A stretch of 64,000 nucleotides of DNA from Psychromonas sp. MB-3u-54 (GTDB lineage Bacteria; Pseudomonadota; Gammaproteobacteria; Enterobacterales; Psychromonadaceae). A program made the translations under genes and the position numbers. This document shows, piece by piece, positions 38,258 through 47,458 of this stretch. The stretch lies in the NCBI RefSeq assembly GCF_002836415.1, contig NZ_PJBP01000180.1:1-64000 (forward strand), in the 5' to 3' direction. Numbering within the stretch: the first letter of the stretch is position 1; each line of letters opens with the position of its first letter. Below the pieces are notes generated by a model that made no database searches, was not told the origin of the DNA, and saw nothing but the letters and a program-made list of their open reading frames with translations.

Positions 38258-38926
38258 ATGAAATATAAAATTAACGAAGTATTTGAGTCTTTACAAGGTG
38301 AAGGGACTTATACAGGTAAGCCGAGCATATTTATTAGATTACAAGGGTGTCCTGTTGGTTGTCCATGGTGTGATACTAAGCACACCTGGAATGTTTCACT
38401 GGATAAGGAAATTTCAAAAGAAATTTTTATCACTAAAAATATAGAGTCAGATAGTTGGTGTCACTTTGGTGAAAAACAAATTGTTGAACTTTTTAAAGAA
38501 AGGGGGTATCAATCAAAGCATATTGTAATCACAGGCGGTGAGCCTTGTATGTATGATTTAACAATGCTTTGTACTCGATTTGAAAATGAAGGATACTCTT
38601 GTCAAGTTGAAACATCCGGAACATTTGATATTAATGTGACTGAAAATTGCTGGGTAACTTTGTCGCCGAAGATTAACATGAAAGGAGGCTATAAAGTTTT
38701 AAGTTCTTCATACAAAAAAGCTTCTGAAATTAAGTATCCTATTGCTCGAGAATCCCACGTTGATGAATTAAAAAAACTGATTATAGAAAATGATTTAAGT
38801 ACCATGCCAATTTATCTTCAACCAATAAGTATGGGTTCTAAAGCAACTAAATTAGCAATTGCATCCTGTATTGAAAACAATTGGCGGCTTTCCGTACAAC
38901 TTCATAAATATCTAGAAATTGAATAA
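38258..38926 (+). CDS. queE: QueE, 7-carboxy-7-deazaguanine synthase
   Basis: Radical-SAM enzyme that rearranges 6-carboxy-tetrahydropterin to 7-carboxy-7-deazaguanine. I choose the ATG at 38258 (222 residues), where the typical MKYKINEVFESLQGEG begins. The [4Fe-4S] cysteines are C31, C35 and C38 (GCPVGCPWCDTK), followed by ITGGEP. The C-terminal part reads SPKINMKGGYKV and PIYLQPISMG. Length fits the family. It lies between the 73-residue gene and folE. The ribosome site is weak, so its translation may depend on coupling. Confidence 0.95.
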   Translation: MKYKINEVFESLQGEGTYTGKPSIFIRLQGCPVGCPWCDTKHTWNVSLDKEISKEIFITKNIESDSWCHFGEKQIVELFKERGYQSKHIVITGGEPCMYDLTMLCTRFENEGYSCQVETSGTFDINVTENCWVTLSPKINMKGGYKVLSSSYKKASEIKYPIARESHVDELKKLIIENDLSTMPIYLQPISMGSKATKLAIASCIENNWRLSVQLHKYLEIE

Positions 38927-39069
38927 TGTTGTTAGTTGTCTATATAGAAGATAACTTGTTATTTGTTAATTAAAACTGAATTAAAATACAAAAGTAAAAT
39001 ATAAGTTGTTGATTAATGATTAATGATTAATTATTAATTGATTTCTATTGGGTTCTGAATGAGGGAATT

Positions 39070-39729
39070 ATGGCATTAACTGAAACAGCTTTAAACAAAT
39101 CCGCCATGCAAGTGAAAAATGCTTTGATAGAATGTGGATTAGAAACTCCAATGCTTCCTTGCATACTTAGTGCTGAAGAACGCAAAGATAAAATTGAAGA
39201 CCACATGCGGGAAATATTAACGCTAATGTCATTAGATTTAAATGATGACAGCTTATCTGATACCCCAAAAAGAATCGCTAAAATGTATGTGGATGAAATT
39301 TTTTCTGGTCTAGACTATGCCAATTTCCCCAAAATTACAGTTATTGAAAATAAGATGAACTTTGATGAAATGGTTAAAGTGAATAACATTAGTTTAATCA
39401 GTACTTGTGAACATCATTTAGTGACCATTGATGGATTTGCAACGGTTGCGTATCTACCTCGGAAAAATATTATCGGGTTATCAAAGATAAATAGAGTAGT
39501 ACGTTTTTTTGCTCAAAGACCTCAAGTACAAGAACGTTTAACTCAGCAAGTGTTAGTCGCGTTACAAACTTTACTTGAGACTAAAGATGTTGCCGTTAAA
39601 ATGGATGCTGTACATTATTGTGTTAAGTCTCGTGGTGTAATGGATTCAACTAGTTCGACAACTACAACAGCATTAGGTGGCATTTTTAAATCGAATCCTG
39701 CGACACGAAATGAGTTTTTACATCGGTAA
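39070..39729 (+). CDS. folE: GTP cyclohydrolase I
   Basis: 219 residues. Makes dihydroneopterin triphosphate from GTP, the entry to preQ0 and folate. Zinc site C113 and H116 in STCEHHL, with the second Cys in [33 protein letters not shown] is intact. An N-terminal extension of about 30 residues precedes the core. It lies 143 bp after queE and is preceded by GAGGG. Being inside the Dpd island it is probably a dedicated second copy that frees the system from the host's folate enzyme; a chromosomal folE elsewhere is expected. Confidence 0.95.
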   Translation: MALTETALNKSAMQVKNALIECGLETPMLPCILSAEERKDKIEDHMREILTLMSLDLNDDSLSDTPKRIAKMYVDEIFSGLDYANFPKITVIENKMNFDEMVKVNNISLISTCEHHLVTIDGFATVAYLPRKNIIGLSKINRVVRFFAQRPQVQERLTQQVLVALQTLLETKDVAVKMDAVHYCVKSRGVMDSTSSTTTTALGGIFKSNPATRNEFLHR

Positions 39730-39914
39730 ATCCGACATTCTGCACCAAAATGTAACGTAAGCGCACAGTTAAGCGATGAACCCTGCTATTTAAGGTTTGA
39801 ATGAGCATGCCACGGTAATCGACTAGATATGGGAGCGCTTCTTGCCTTTACAAATTTACACTCGCTTGTAAATTCTCTTATATCTACAATTTAATTAAAA
39901 AGCCGGTGATGTTT

Positions 39915-40103
39915 TTATTCCGGGGACATATCACCCGGGCTGTTCTTTTTAATGTATTTGAGAAGTTCAAATGAAGTGAAGCCATAGGTAATAGTGATTT
40001 CATGAAATTTGTCTTCAAGCGGTAATAGAATATGAGTACAAAGCTGCTGCAGTGCCTGTTGTGATTCTTCTGCTAAGGGGATTAAATGCAATTTCTTAAA
40101 CAT
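39915..40103 (-). pseudogene. Fragment of an unidentified gene, copy 1
   Basis: Open for 62 codons. Residues 7-38 are repeated almost exactly on the - strand at 40341-40460, and the ITITYGFTSFELLKYIKKN end recurs in eroded form near 55722-55790. The YGFTSFELLKYI pattern reminds me of the first helix of M15/Hedgehog-type DD-peptidase proteins, but this is weak. At least three broken copies in one window argue for a once-mobile or phage-borne gene. Confidence 0.4.
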
Positions 40104-40131
40104 AGACGTTGTTTCAATGGGCTTTTAGCTC

Positions 40132-40189
40132 GTAGGGTGCATTTTATGCACCGATTGCTACTGTTTGCGGTGCATAGAATGCACCCTAC
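40132..40189. repeat. GTAGGGTGC palindrome
   Basis: 58-bp element opening GTAGGGTGCATTTTATGCACC and closing GCATAGAATGCACCCTAC. It matches the cluster at 9042-9194. REP/BIME-like. Confidence 0.8.
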
Positions 40190-40340
40190 AAATAACATAA
40201 TACCAAACGCATTATGTAAGTCCGAAGATACTGGTCTTTCTCTGTGTAACGCAGCGCCTCGGTGTCCTCTGTGGTAGTTCCTTTAAAGTGCTGAAAATAA
40301 AAAAGACTTATTTAAATCCGAATACACTGGTTAAGCAATG

Positions 40341-40460
40341 CAAATGAAGTGAAGCCGTAGGTAATAGTGATTTCATGAAATTTGTCTTCAAGCGGTAATA
40401 GAACATGAGTACAAAGCTGCTGCAGTGCCTGTTATGATTCTTCGGCCAAGGGGGGATTAA
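40341..40460 (-). pseudogene. Fragment of the same unidentified gene, copy 2
   Basis: About 95 percent identical by eye to 39969-40083, so it is a recent duplication or a second insertion. No start and no stop of its own that would make a gene. Confidence 0.4.
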
Positions 40461-40652
40461 TACTTTGATAATTAATGTGTTTTTCTGGAACCCATTTAGA
40501 AGATCTAAGCGCATTTTAGTTGTTTATTGCTATCAGATTCAAAAATCCGACATGTTAATAATTTTTTTGTGATGATTTGTTTGCAATATTATGATTTAGT
40601 GCTACCGTCGATAACAATTAATCCCCGATAAACAATAAGATAGGTAATTATA

Positions 40653-41138
40653 ATGAATAAACTGATTTTAGTAGCGGCAATTGCTTCGTCAATTATAATC
40701 TCTCCAGTTACACTGGCTGCAAAGGGGACTGCTCAATCAGGCATTAATCCGTGGACTGAGTGTGGTATTGGCGCGATGATATTTCAGGATACTGCCCCTG
40801 CGGCTGCTATCTCTAACGTCATCTGGGATTTCGGTACGACTGCTGTGACTTCTGCTGGTATTTCTCAGCAAACCTGTGAAGGTAACAATGTGAAAACAGC
40901 CATGTTTATCCAACAGAGCTACAACAATATTATCGAAGAAACAGCTAAAGGTAGTGGTGAGCATATCACTGCAATGCTAGATATACTGGAAGTAAATCAA
41001 ACTGACCGTTTAAAAATCATGGCGAATGTTCGCGCTGAAATGGCTGAAATTGTAGGTCAATCTGCTTACACCAACGCAACTATGATAGAAAAATCAAAAA
41101 TATACTATAACTCTCTTATTTTGAATGCAACCGCATAA
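40653..41138 (+). CDS. DUF3015 family exported protein
   Basis: 161 residues with a Sec signal peptide (about 1-22, cleavage after LAA). The mature part has the DUF3015 pattern: NPWTECGIGAMIF, then AAAISNVIWDFGTTAVTSAGIS and CEGNNVKTAMFI with two conserved Cys that can pair. It is probably periplasmic. The pair DUF3015 plus DUF4105/Lnb is a recurrent neighbourhood in marine gammaproteobacteria, as far as I recall, so the two may work together at the envelope. A terminator follows directly. Its function is unknown. Confidence 0.88.
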   Translation: MNKLILVAAIASSIIISPVTLAAKGTAQSGINPWTECGIGAMIFQDTAPAAAISNVIWDFGTTAVTSAGISQQTCEGNNVKTAMFIQQSYNNIIEETAKGSGEHITAMLDILEVNQTDRLKIMANVRAEMAEIVGQSAYTNATMIEKSKIYYNSLILNATA

Positions 41139-41161
41139 TCCTAAGGGTTACAATATAGTAG

Positions 41162-41186
41162 AAGGCAGTCTGTGACTGCCTTTTTT
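41162..41186 (+). terminator. Rho-independent terminator after the DUF3015 gene
   Basis: Stem AAGGCAGTC / GACTGCCTT with a 3-base loop, followed by six T. It lies between the DUF3015 and Lnb genes, so the second gene likely has its own promoter or is read through. Confidence 0.85.
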
Positions 41187-41231
41187 ATTCCCGCAGTACC
41201 ATACCCATTTTTAACTGTAGCTTCATTACCA

Positions 41232-43109
41232 ATGTACAAATATATCATTACATCCGTCTTATTTAGTTTCGCTTTTATATCGAGTAGTTACGCACAAGCT
41301 CCTGCTGATCATTGGATTGAACAATCCCGTGTGCAGAAGTTATCTGAAAATCGTACTTGGCGACGATTAATGCATTATGAAACCAGCCTAATTTCGAGTT
41401 TTGAAAGCGAAGTAACGACAGACAACTTCTTTGTATCTCCAGAAGGAAGGACTTCTTCCCAAAAAGAGCTTGAAGCGACTATTGCGGCAATGTTAGATAA
41501 TGAATCTGAAGATAATGTATCGGTTCAATGCCGTTTTCCCGCTCGCAAGTTGTGGCTGATTAACGTCTTACCGAATAGCGTTAAAGATATGCCTGCAGTT
41601 AATTGCTCTACTTACCAGCAATATAAAACTAAGCATTCGGCAACATCACTCAGCCTTCTATTTGCTTCAGGTTATTTAGGTAATCCTGCCTCAATGTATG
41701 GTCATTTACTGATAAAACTAGGTAATGAAAATGACACTGAGTTACTTGAAAAAACATTAAATTACGGCGCGATAGTGCCGGAAAATGAAAGCAAAATAAA
41801 ATATATTACTCTGGGTATTTTTGGTGGTTATCAGGCAAAATTCTCATCCGAAGCTTTTCATCGTCATAGTAAAATTTATAACGAAACTGAATTACGTGAT
41901 TTATGGGAATATGAACTTAACTTAACTCAACAAGAAATTGATTTAGTGCTGGCTCATCATTGGGAAATTCATAATAAAACGTTTACCTATTATTTCTTTA
42001 AGCAAAACTGCGCTTACCACATCGCTAAGTTACTTGAGCTGGTCATAGACAGGCCATTAATGAATGCGAAAAAGCCTTGGGTGATGCCTTACGATATCAT
42101 TGCAGCTGTTGCAGGTACCTATGATAACAACAATCAAGCTATGCAGTCTATTCGAAAGCATGAGTCCCGTCAGGAGTCTTTTTACAGTAAATTTCATCAA
42201 TTAAGCCAAAGTGAACAGGCTATTACCCGTGACATTGCCGAGGGTATTAACTTTATTGATGCTCTATCATACCAAGGCTTAAATGATCTCGGTAAAAAGC
42301 GGATTGTGGAAACCCTGTTTGACTATTATAGTTTTTTAAAAGTATCACAAGGCGAACTTGATTCAGCACAGGCAGAAGTTAAAAGAAAACTGCTTACCGA
42401 GCGCTTTACGCTATCAACGAAGCTGGTCGACTGGTCAGTTTCACCCTTAGTGCCACCTCATGAAGCACAATATCCTTCGTTACTGCAAATATCTCCCACT
42501 TACAATTCTCATAATGGCGAAGGATTAGCGCTGCGCTACAGAGCAAATTATTATGATTTATTGTCTCTTGATGCGGGTCGTTTACCATTCTCTTCTCTCT
42601 CTATGTTTGATCTGCAGTTACTTTATCGTAATAACAAATGGAACTTAAAGCGCTGGGATCTCTTTCATATAAAAAACTTAAATGTATCCAGTACAGGATT
42701 ACCCCATGACGGTGGTTTCAGTTGGTCTGTTCGCGCTGGTCTCGCTAATGTCGATTTACGCTGTGATGATTGTTTAGTTGCTGGCACGTCAGGTTCTTTG
42801 GGGAAAAGTTATCGGTTAAGCAACAGTACCGCTTTATATGGCATGGTAAATGGAAAAGTACAAGCTCCGGATCGTGAAAGAGGAAATTTTAAAGCGGGCG
42901 TGACAGCTGGGCTATTATCATCACTCAATCCCAACTGGCGAATGTCACTTGTTGTTGGTTATTATTATTACTTAGATGATATTGAGCATCATGGTCATAC
43001 TATTGAATGGGAGCAGCGATTCGGTCAGTCTAAAAGCTGGGATATCCGCACTAAGTTAAGCTATGACAGAGCATCTGAATTAAGCTTATCTTACCGCCAC
43101 TATTGGTAA
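41232..43109 (+). CDS. Exported Lnb/DUF4105-domain protein with C-terminal beta-rich domain
   Basis: I choose the ATG at 41232 (625 residues), which opens a clear signal peptide (MYKYIITSVLFSFAFISSSYAQ); a longer frame to 41172 runs through the terminator. The N-terminal half (about 100-350) matches DUF4105, related to the periplasmic domain of Lnb lipoprotein N-acyltransferases, with NPASMYGHLLIKLG and NCAYHIAKLLEL as the likely active-site Ser/His/Cys blocks. The C-terminal 230 residues are rich in alternating hydrophobic strands (for example LSYDRASELSLSYRHYW at the end), which fits an outer-membrane beta domain. Substrate unknown. It follows the DUF3015 gene. Confidence 0.85.
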   Translation: MYKYIITSVLFSFAFISSSYAQAPADHWIEQSRVQKLSENRTWRRLMHYETSLISSFESEVTTDNFFVSPEGRTSSQKELEATIAAMLDNESEDNVSVQCRFPARKLWLINVLPNSVKDMPAVNCSTYQQYKTKHSATSLSLLFASGYLGNPASMYGHLLIKLGNENDTELLEKTLNYGAIVPENESKIKYITLGIFGGYQAKFSSEAFHRHSKIYNETELRDLWEYELNLTQQEIDLVLAHHWEIHNKTFTYYFFKQNCAYHIAKLLELVIDRPLMNAKKPWVMPYDIIAAVAGTYDNNNQAMQSIRKHESRQESFYSKFHQLSQSEQAITRDIAEGINFIDALSYQGLNDLGKKRIVETLFDYYSFLKVSQGELDSAQAEVKRKLLTERFTLSTKLVDWSVSPLVPPHEAQYPSLLQISPTYNSHNGEGLALRYRANYYDLLSLDAGRLPFSSLSMFDLQLLYRNNKWNLKRWDLFHIKNLNVSSTGLPHDGGFSWSVRAGLANVDLRCDDCLVAGTSGSLGKSYRLSNSTALYGMVNGKVQAPDRERGNFKAGVTAGLLSSLNPNWRMSLVVGYYYYLDDIEHHGHTIEWEQRFGQSKSWDIRTKLSYDRASELSLSYRHYW

Positions 43110-43268
43110 ATATTAGATTTTAATCTACGCTTTTTATGTTCATTCAGGTCACTTTTATGCCGAAAAATTTAACCTTGGAAAGGTGTTAGGCATAATATCT
43201 AGTCTTGAAATTTCATCATCAACTACTCTCTGTGTATACCCAGTCGATATAATATAGGAAGGTTATGT

Positions 43269-44189
43269 GTGCTTAAGTCATGGACAGTACCAATCTATTT
43301 GATTCTTACATTATTTCTTTCCGGGTGTGAAAGTTTATTCTTTTGGCCCTCCAAAACGTTGATTCCCTCGCCAGAATTTTTTAACTTCACCAAGCAGGAC
43401 CGTTTGTTTACTGCCGAAGATGGCACCCTTATCCACGCTTGGCAGCTCCCAACCAAAGAAGAAAAAAAAGGCACTATTTACTTCCTGCATGGCAATGCCC
43501 AGAACCTGAGTTATCATATTGCCAATGTATATTGGTTAGTCGAAAAAGGCTGGGAAGTGGTTATTATTGATTACCGTGGATATGGACAATCCGTTGGAGA
43601 GCCCGATTTTATGTCTGTTCAAAAAGATGCTTTAGCAGGCTATCAAGCACTGCTAAATGAGCGTTCAGATAATCGCCCAATGATTGTTTGGGGGCAGAGT
43701 CTGGGGGCATCCATTGCAATTAATATGGTTGCTAGCCTGCCTTTTTCAGAACGTCCTCAAGGGTTGATTATTGATAGCAGTTTTAGCTCTTACCAAAAAA
43801 TAATGCAGGAGACGCTCGGGAAATCATGGCTCACTTGGCTATTTCAATACCCGTTAAGCAGGTTAATCACGCCCGCCTATGATCCCGTTCAAGCCATCTC
43901 GAAAATAGAACAAGTACCGTTACTGATTGTACACAGTGAGAATGATCTATTGATCAGCTCCAATCATGCTGAAATTCTTTTTGAAAAAGCGAATGACCCC
44001 AAAGAACTTTGGCTCTCTCAGCAAAAAGGACATATTAAAATTTGGAATAATAAGATATGGCGCGAAAAATTAACTTGCCAACTAACAAACTGGCCTGTTC
44101 TTCAACAATTTCAACAAGCTTGTCTATTTGATCAAAAAGATTTATTGGAGTCTTCCGCGAAAGAAGCTTATAGCAAACGCATTAATTAA
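43269..44189 (+). CDS. Alpha/beta-hydrolase lipoprotein (BEM46/COG1073-like)
   Basis: 306 residues; GTG start six bases after AGGAAGG. N-terminal lipoprotein signal with lipobox LSGC (Cys19). The hydrolase core has the oxyanion motif FLHGNAQNLSYH, the nucleophile Ser in WGQSLGASIA, Asp in HSENDLLI and His in QKGHIKIW, a complete triad. The predicted substrate class is esters or thioesters; none can be named. The last codons (SKRIN and stop) coincide with a MITE inverted-repeat end, so the C terminus has probably been rewritten by insertion. Confidence 0.85.
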   Translation: MLKSWTVPIYLILTLFLSGCESLFFWPSKTLIPSPEFFNFTKQDRLFTAEDGTLIHAWQLPTKEEKKGTIYFLHGNAQNLSYHIANVYWLVEKGWEVVIIDYRGYGQSVGEPDFMSVQKDALAGYQALLNERSDNRPMIVWGQSLGASIAINMVASLPFSERPQGLIIDSSFSSYQKIMQETLGKSWLTWLFQYPLSRLITPAYDPVQAISKIEQVPLLIVHSENDLLISSNHAEILFEKANDPKELWLSQQKGHIKIWNNKIWREKLTCQLTNWPVLQQFQQACLFDQKDLLESSAKEAYSKRIN

Positions 44190-44309
44190 GTGATCTGCTA
44201 AACTGGAATCCCGCCTTCAGGCATTCAAAAGTAACAGGCTGAGCCTAAAGGCTCAGTTCCGGCAATAGATGCATACCTTGTCCTTTGGAACAGCGGCTTC
44301 AGGCGGGCA
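44171..44309. repeat. MITE end plus palindromic element
   Basis: ATAGCAAACGCATTAATTAAGTGATC at 44171 matches the left end of the MITE at 7755. It is followed by a GGCTGAGCCTAAAGGCTCAG ... GGCTTCAGGCGGGC element (44238-44309) related to 7651-7722. The MITE body and right end are missing. Confidence 0.65.
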
Positions 44310-44579
44310 AAAGCAAGACTAACAGGCGTCGCGCCTGAATGGCTCTTTATTGAGGTCTGAGCTGAGTTTTTCGGGCTTTCAATGACAGAATAAATTTCAC
44401 CGTTTTTGTCAATCAGCCTAAAAATATGGACTTAATGAGCAGGTTGAATGCAGCTGAATGTAAAATTATTATTAAACTCTTATTGTAAAAGAAAGTTCAC
44501 ATCAGTCTCGTGACAACTGCATCATAGTGAATATAAATGAAAGCAAAACTAAAAACCATTGAGGCCTAAAGTCTGACAA
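44190..44579. other. Intergenic, repeat debris then AT-rich
   Basis: Apart from the repeats to 44309 I see no gene. 44310-44579 holds an AACAGGCGTCGCGCCTG palindrome (about 44321-44338) and AT-rich sequence. Confidence 0.6.
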
Positions 44580-45485
44580 TTATAACCATGCTTTATCTTG
44601 AGTGAAATTAATGTTTATCCAATTTTTTTTATTCATTTTTTTCACTATTTTCAAAATACGATTACGAATAACATCCATTTCCAAGACCTCAAATGTCCTG
44701 TTTTTCGATAAAAAATTAAGCTCAATATTAACCTCTCGGCCAATATTAACCACGCGTAATATATATTCAGCTTCTAATTCTTCAGCAATTTCTGCTGCTT
44801 TGTTATCTATTGAATCAAATAGCTCAGGTTCAACTCGATAAAAAATCATCTCTTTAAATGCCTTAAAAAAACTCATCGAGGGAACTACAATAAATAAGCT
44901 TGAGACAACGAATAACAACCCTGGATCGGCATAGGGAATAAGCCAACTTAAGGTACTATTTTGCAACAAATATGCGATAGAGAAGCCGACTAACACAGCT
45001 ACACTGATCAACAAATCGCCGAACCACTGATTACGCTCAACGTTTAGTAGATCTGAATTTATTTTTTTGTTTTTATAGTGGATAAAGACAGTCACGAATA
45101 AGCAAACAATAACACTAATCAAAGCATATAAAATAGCCGAATTTGCTGATACATCTCGCCCCCCCGCCAGTAATTCGCTTAATGCATTTATGGAGGAAAA
45201 TACACACATGCCAATTAACAATAAGGACTTGAATATAATGAATAGCGGTTCAAAGTGAGCCTTACCAAAAGGAAAACGTTGATCTTCTTCTTCCGATTCA
45301 ATTTGTTTTAAAACAACTAGCGTTAATCCCCCCAATATAATGCCTGTCGATGAATATACACCATCAAAAATAATCATGCTTGAACCAACCACAACCCCCC
45401 AAATTGTGCCAAGCAATGCAAAAAATAGCGCGGCCCAAATTGAAATGATCAGTATTTTACTTTCGCTCATTTTATGACTTTTCAA
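44580..45485 (-). CDS. Cation diffusion facilitator (CDF) transporter
   Basis: 301 residues, TTG start eight bases after AGGGAG; an internal ATG five codons on lacks a site. Six hydrophobic membrane segments in the N-terminal two thirds, with metal-site signatures DGVYSSTG (helix 2), FPFGKAHFEPL (loop 2-3) and QWFGDLLIS (helix 5), and a cytosolic C-terminal domain. CDF proteins export Zn2+, Mn2+, Fe2+ or Co2+ in exchange for protons. The binding-site residues in helix 5 are Gly-Asp rather than the classical HxxxD, so the metal cannot be predicted. Single gene. Confidence 0.88.
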   Translation of the reverse strand: MKSHKMSESKILIISIWAALFFALLGTIWGVVVGSSMIIFDGVYSSTGIILGGLTLVVLKQIESEEEDQRFPFGKAHFEPLFIIFKSLLLIGMCVFSSINALSELLAGGRDVSANSAILYALISVIVCLFVTVFIHYKNKKINSDLLNVERNQWFGDLLISVAVLVGFSIAYLLQNSTLSWLIPYADPGLLFVVSSLFIVVPSMSFFKAFKEMIFYRVEPELFDSIDNKAAEIAEELEAEYILRVVNIGREVNIELNFLSKNRTFEVLEMDVIRNRILKIVKKMNKKNWININFTQDKAWL

Positions 45486-45612
45486 TCATTATCTCCCTGA
45501 CTATGACTAGCTATAAAATTTAAAATAATAAGTCTTTTACTGTTTAACGTTCAACGTTCAAAGTACTTGTAAATGTTACCTTCAGACAATCAACTGCAAT
45601 GATTGAATCGGG

Positions 45613-45825
45613 TTAACAGGCAAACTCGAAGTTCATCATACCTCCTGTTTCCAACCATACACAGGTTTTCCTCCATTGGCATAAGCTTTTTCCAAAGCGA
45701 GATGCGTGAGCCTCCTCCTTATCCAGTGTTAGATTTATGTGCCCCAACAACAGTCGTTTTTTCACCGATGGTATGCCTAAAAGGTTACGGGGTTGGTATT
45801 GCGTGATTTTTAATTCGCTTAACAT
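45613..45825 (-). CDS. Possible 70-residue protein
   Basis: ATG start with only a weak AAAG site. It reads MLSELKITQYQPRNLLGIPSVK at the start, then a hydrophilic middle and HASRFGKSLCQWRKTCVWLETGG near the C terminus, with two Cys and three Trp. I recognise no family. The opposite strand also stays open for 67 codons. It may be a real small gene in a 440-bp gap or chance. Confidence 0.35.
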   Translation of the reverse strand: MLSELKITQYQPRNLLGIPSVKKRLLLGHINLTLDKEEAHASRFGKSLCQWRKTCVWLETGGMMNFEFAC

Positions 45826-45924
45826 CTTTGATCACATATTTTTAGTCACTAACATGAAAATATTGGTTACTCTCCGGATAAGGTAAGAATAACCAATATG
45901 ATAAATTATCTGACGTGATGACTG

Positions 45925-47406
45925 TTAACCCACCATGAAAAAGAAAATAGCCGTAGTGATAATACCAATCAGTGCATAAGGAAGTTGTGTCGTAGCATGG
46001 TCCATTGGGCCACACCCGGAACCTTGGGCAGATAACACCGTTGAGTCACTGAAAAAGCATGAATGGCTACCAGCAGCCGAGGCCGATAATAGTGCACCGA
46101 TTGAGATTTCAATGGGTACGCCTAAATGAGTACCCAATGGAAAGACAATCGGCATCGCCACTGCAAATAAGCCCCAAGAAGATGCCGTTGCAAAGACCAT
46201 TGCTGTCATTAACAGAAAAATTATAGAGGGGAATAGTGAAGCAGATAATAAAGGCGCCACGTTTTCAATAACATACATGGTTAACCCTAGTTGGTCGTTC
46301 ACATCTTTAAGCATGAATCCGCCGATTACCGTTGCTAATGGTAACAGCATTAGTTTTATTCCATCGTAAATAGCGTCAAACATTTCGTTAACTTTTAATA
46401 TACGTTGGACGCCGTAGAAAACTAAGGTAAACATGATTGCAACAAACACACCCGCTAATAGGTCAATATCGTAATACCAGCTAGCGGCAACTAAGACGAC
46501 CATCGGCAGAATGAAATTTAAGACGCCCATCAACGGATTGTTATGCGCAGTAGCGCCTTTAGAAAAATTAGTGTCGACACTATCATCGGGTTGGACTTGC
46601 CCCCCTTTAGCCCGGATTTCTGCTTTTTTCATTGCGCCTAAATCAGGTATAAGTTCCATAGCCACTAAAAAAACAACGCCTAATGTTACCCAACCGTAAA
46701 ACATATAAGGGATAGCTGAAATATATGTTTGTATCCCAGTGCCTTTTTCTGCAATATCGTTAGCTTCAAGTAATGAACTGAAGAAAACAGCCCACGTAGA
46801 AATAGGGATCAAAATACAGATAGGCGCTGCTGTCGAATCGACAAGATAGGCTAATTTTTCACGTGAAATTTGGTAGCTATCGGTGATGTTTTTCATTGCA
46901 GATGAGATAGCAATGGCATTTAAATAATCATCGATAAAGACAAGAATACCGAGGAAAAAGGTAAACAACATCGATTGTTTGCGAGTTTTCACCAAACGCA
47001 CCAAAAAATTACTAAAGCTTAAAATACTCCCGCCTTTTTCAAGGATAACGATCAGCCCGCCCATTAATCCGCAGACGAGAATTAACCAAGCAATTGTTTC
47101 ATTCGTCATCACGGACATCGTTACGTCAACAACACCGCCGACGATTTCACTCGGATTTATTATTAATAATCCGGCAACTGCTCCGAAAAATAGTGCTTCG
47201 ACGGTACGACGGGTTATCAGTGCAAAGGCCAGTACCAAAACGGTCGGTAAAAGACTTATCCAACCATAGGGCTCACTAGCTTGATGATTATTGCCAACCA
47301 AAATAAAACTGACCATCACTAAAAAAAGAGTAAAAATAGTAAATAAGAATTTTACATCCAACACCTTAGCTGGTGAAAGCGGCAGTAACTGAGTTTTTGT
47401 ATTCAT
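45925..47406 (-). CDS. NhaC-type Na+/H+ antiporter family transporter
   Basis: 493 residues with about 11-12 hydrophobic membrane segments. Characteristic: VFIDDYLNAIAISSAMKNI (about 155-173), DSTAAPICILIPISTWAVFF, and near the C terminus SASAAGSHSCFFSDSTVLSAQ, all typical of the NhaC/YqkI/MleN type. These exchange Na+ for H+ or for an organic substrate. It is the gene next to puuA on the same strand (53 bp downstream), so it may be the polyamine-pathway transporter in place of PuuP, importing putrescine or agmatine, or exporting GABA. This role is inferred from position only. Confidence 0.85.
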   Translation of the reverse strand: MNTKTQLLPLSPAKVLDVKFLFTIFTLFLVMVSFILVGNNHQASEPYGWISLLPTVLVLAFALITRRTVEALFFGAVAGLLIINPSEIVGGVVDVTMSVMTNETIAWLILVCGLMGGLIVILEKGGSILSFSNFLVRLVKTRKQSMLFTFFLGILVFIDDYLNAIAISSAMKNITDSYQISREKLAYLVDSTAAPICILIPISTWAVFFSSLLEANDIAEKGTGIQTYISAIPYMFYGWVTLGVVFLVAMELIPDLGAMKKAEIRAKGGQVQPDDSVDTNFSKGATAHNNPLMGVLNFILPMVVLVAASWYYDIDLLAGVFVAIMFTLVFYGVQRILKVNEMFDAIYDGIKLMLLPLATVIGGFMLKDVNDQLGLTMYVIENVAPLLSASLFPSIIFLLMTAMVFATASSWGLFAVAMPIVFPLGTHLGVPIEISIGALLSASAAGSHSCFFSDSTVLSAQGSGCGPMDHATTQLPYALIGIITTAIFFFMVG

Positions 47407-47458
47407 TTAACAAATCCTTGTATAATTTATAATTTTTAATATGCAATTTGAATCTTTA

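Larger units (their letters stand above)
39730..40652. other. Right border of the Dpd island, gene debris
   Basis: No intact gene. A 112-bp duplication (39969-40083 and 40341-40460), a GTAGGGTGC palindrome (40132-40189) and a MITE end (about 40200-40215, ATACCAAACGCATTA) are all here. The 12.95-kb TTAAACATAG...CAATGGGCTTT motif recurs at 40096-40125. Such layering suggests repeated insertion and loss at the island edge. Confidence 0.65.

Noticed and set aside
44321-44338. Terminator after the hydrolase gene
   Set aside because: The AACAGGCGTCGCGCCTG palindrome has no T run and is far from the stop; left as repeat debris.
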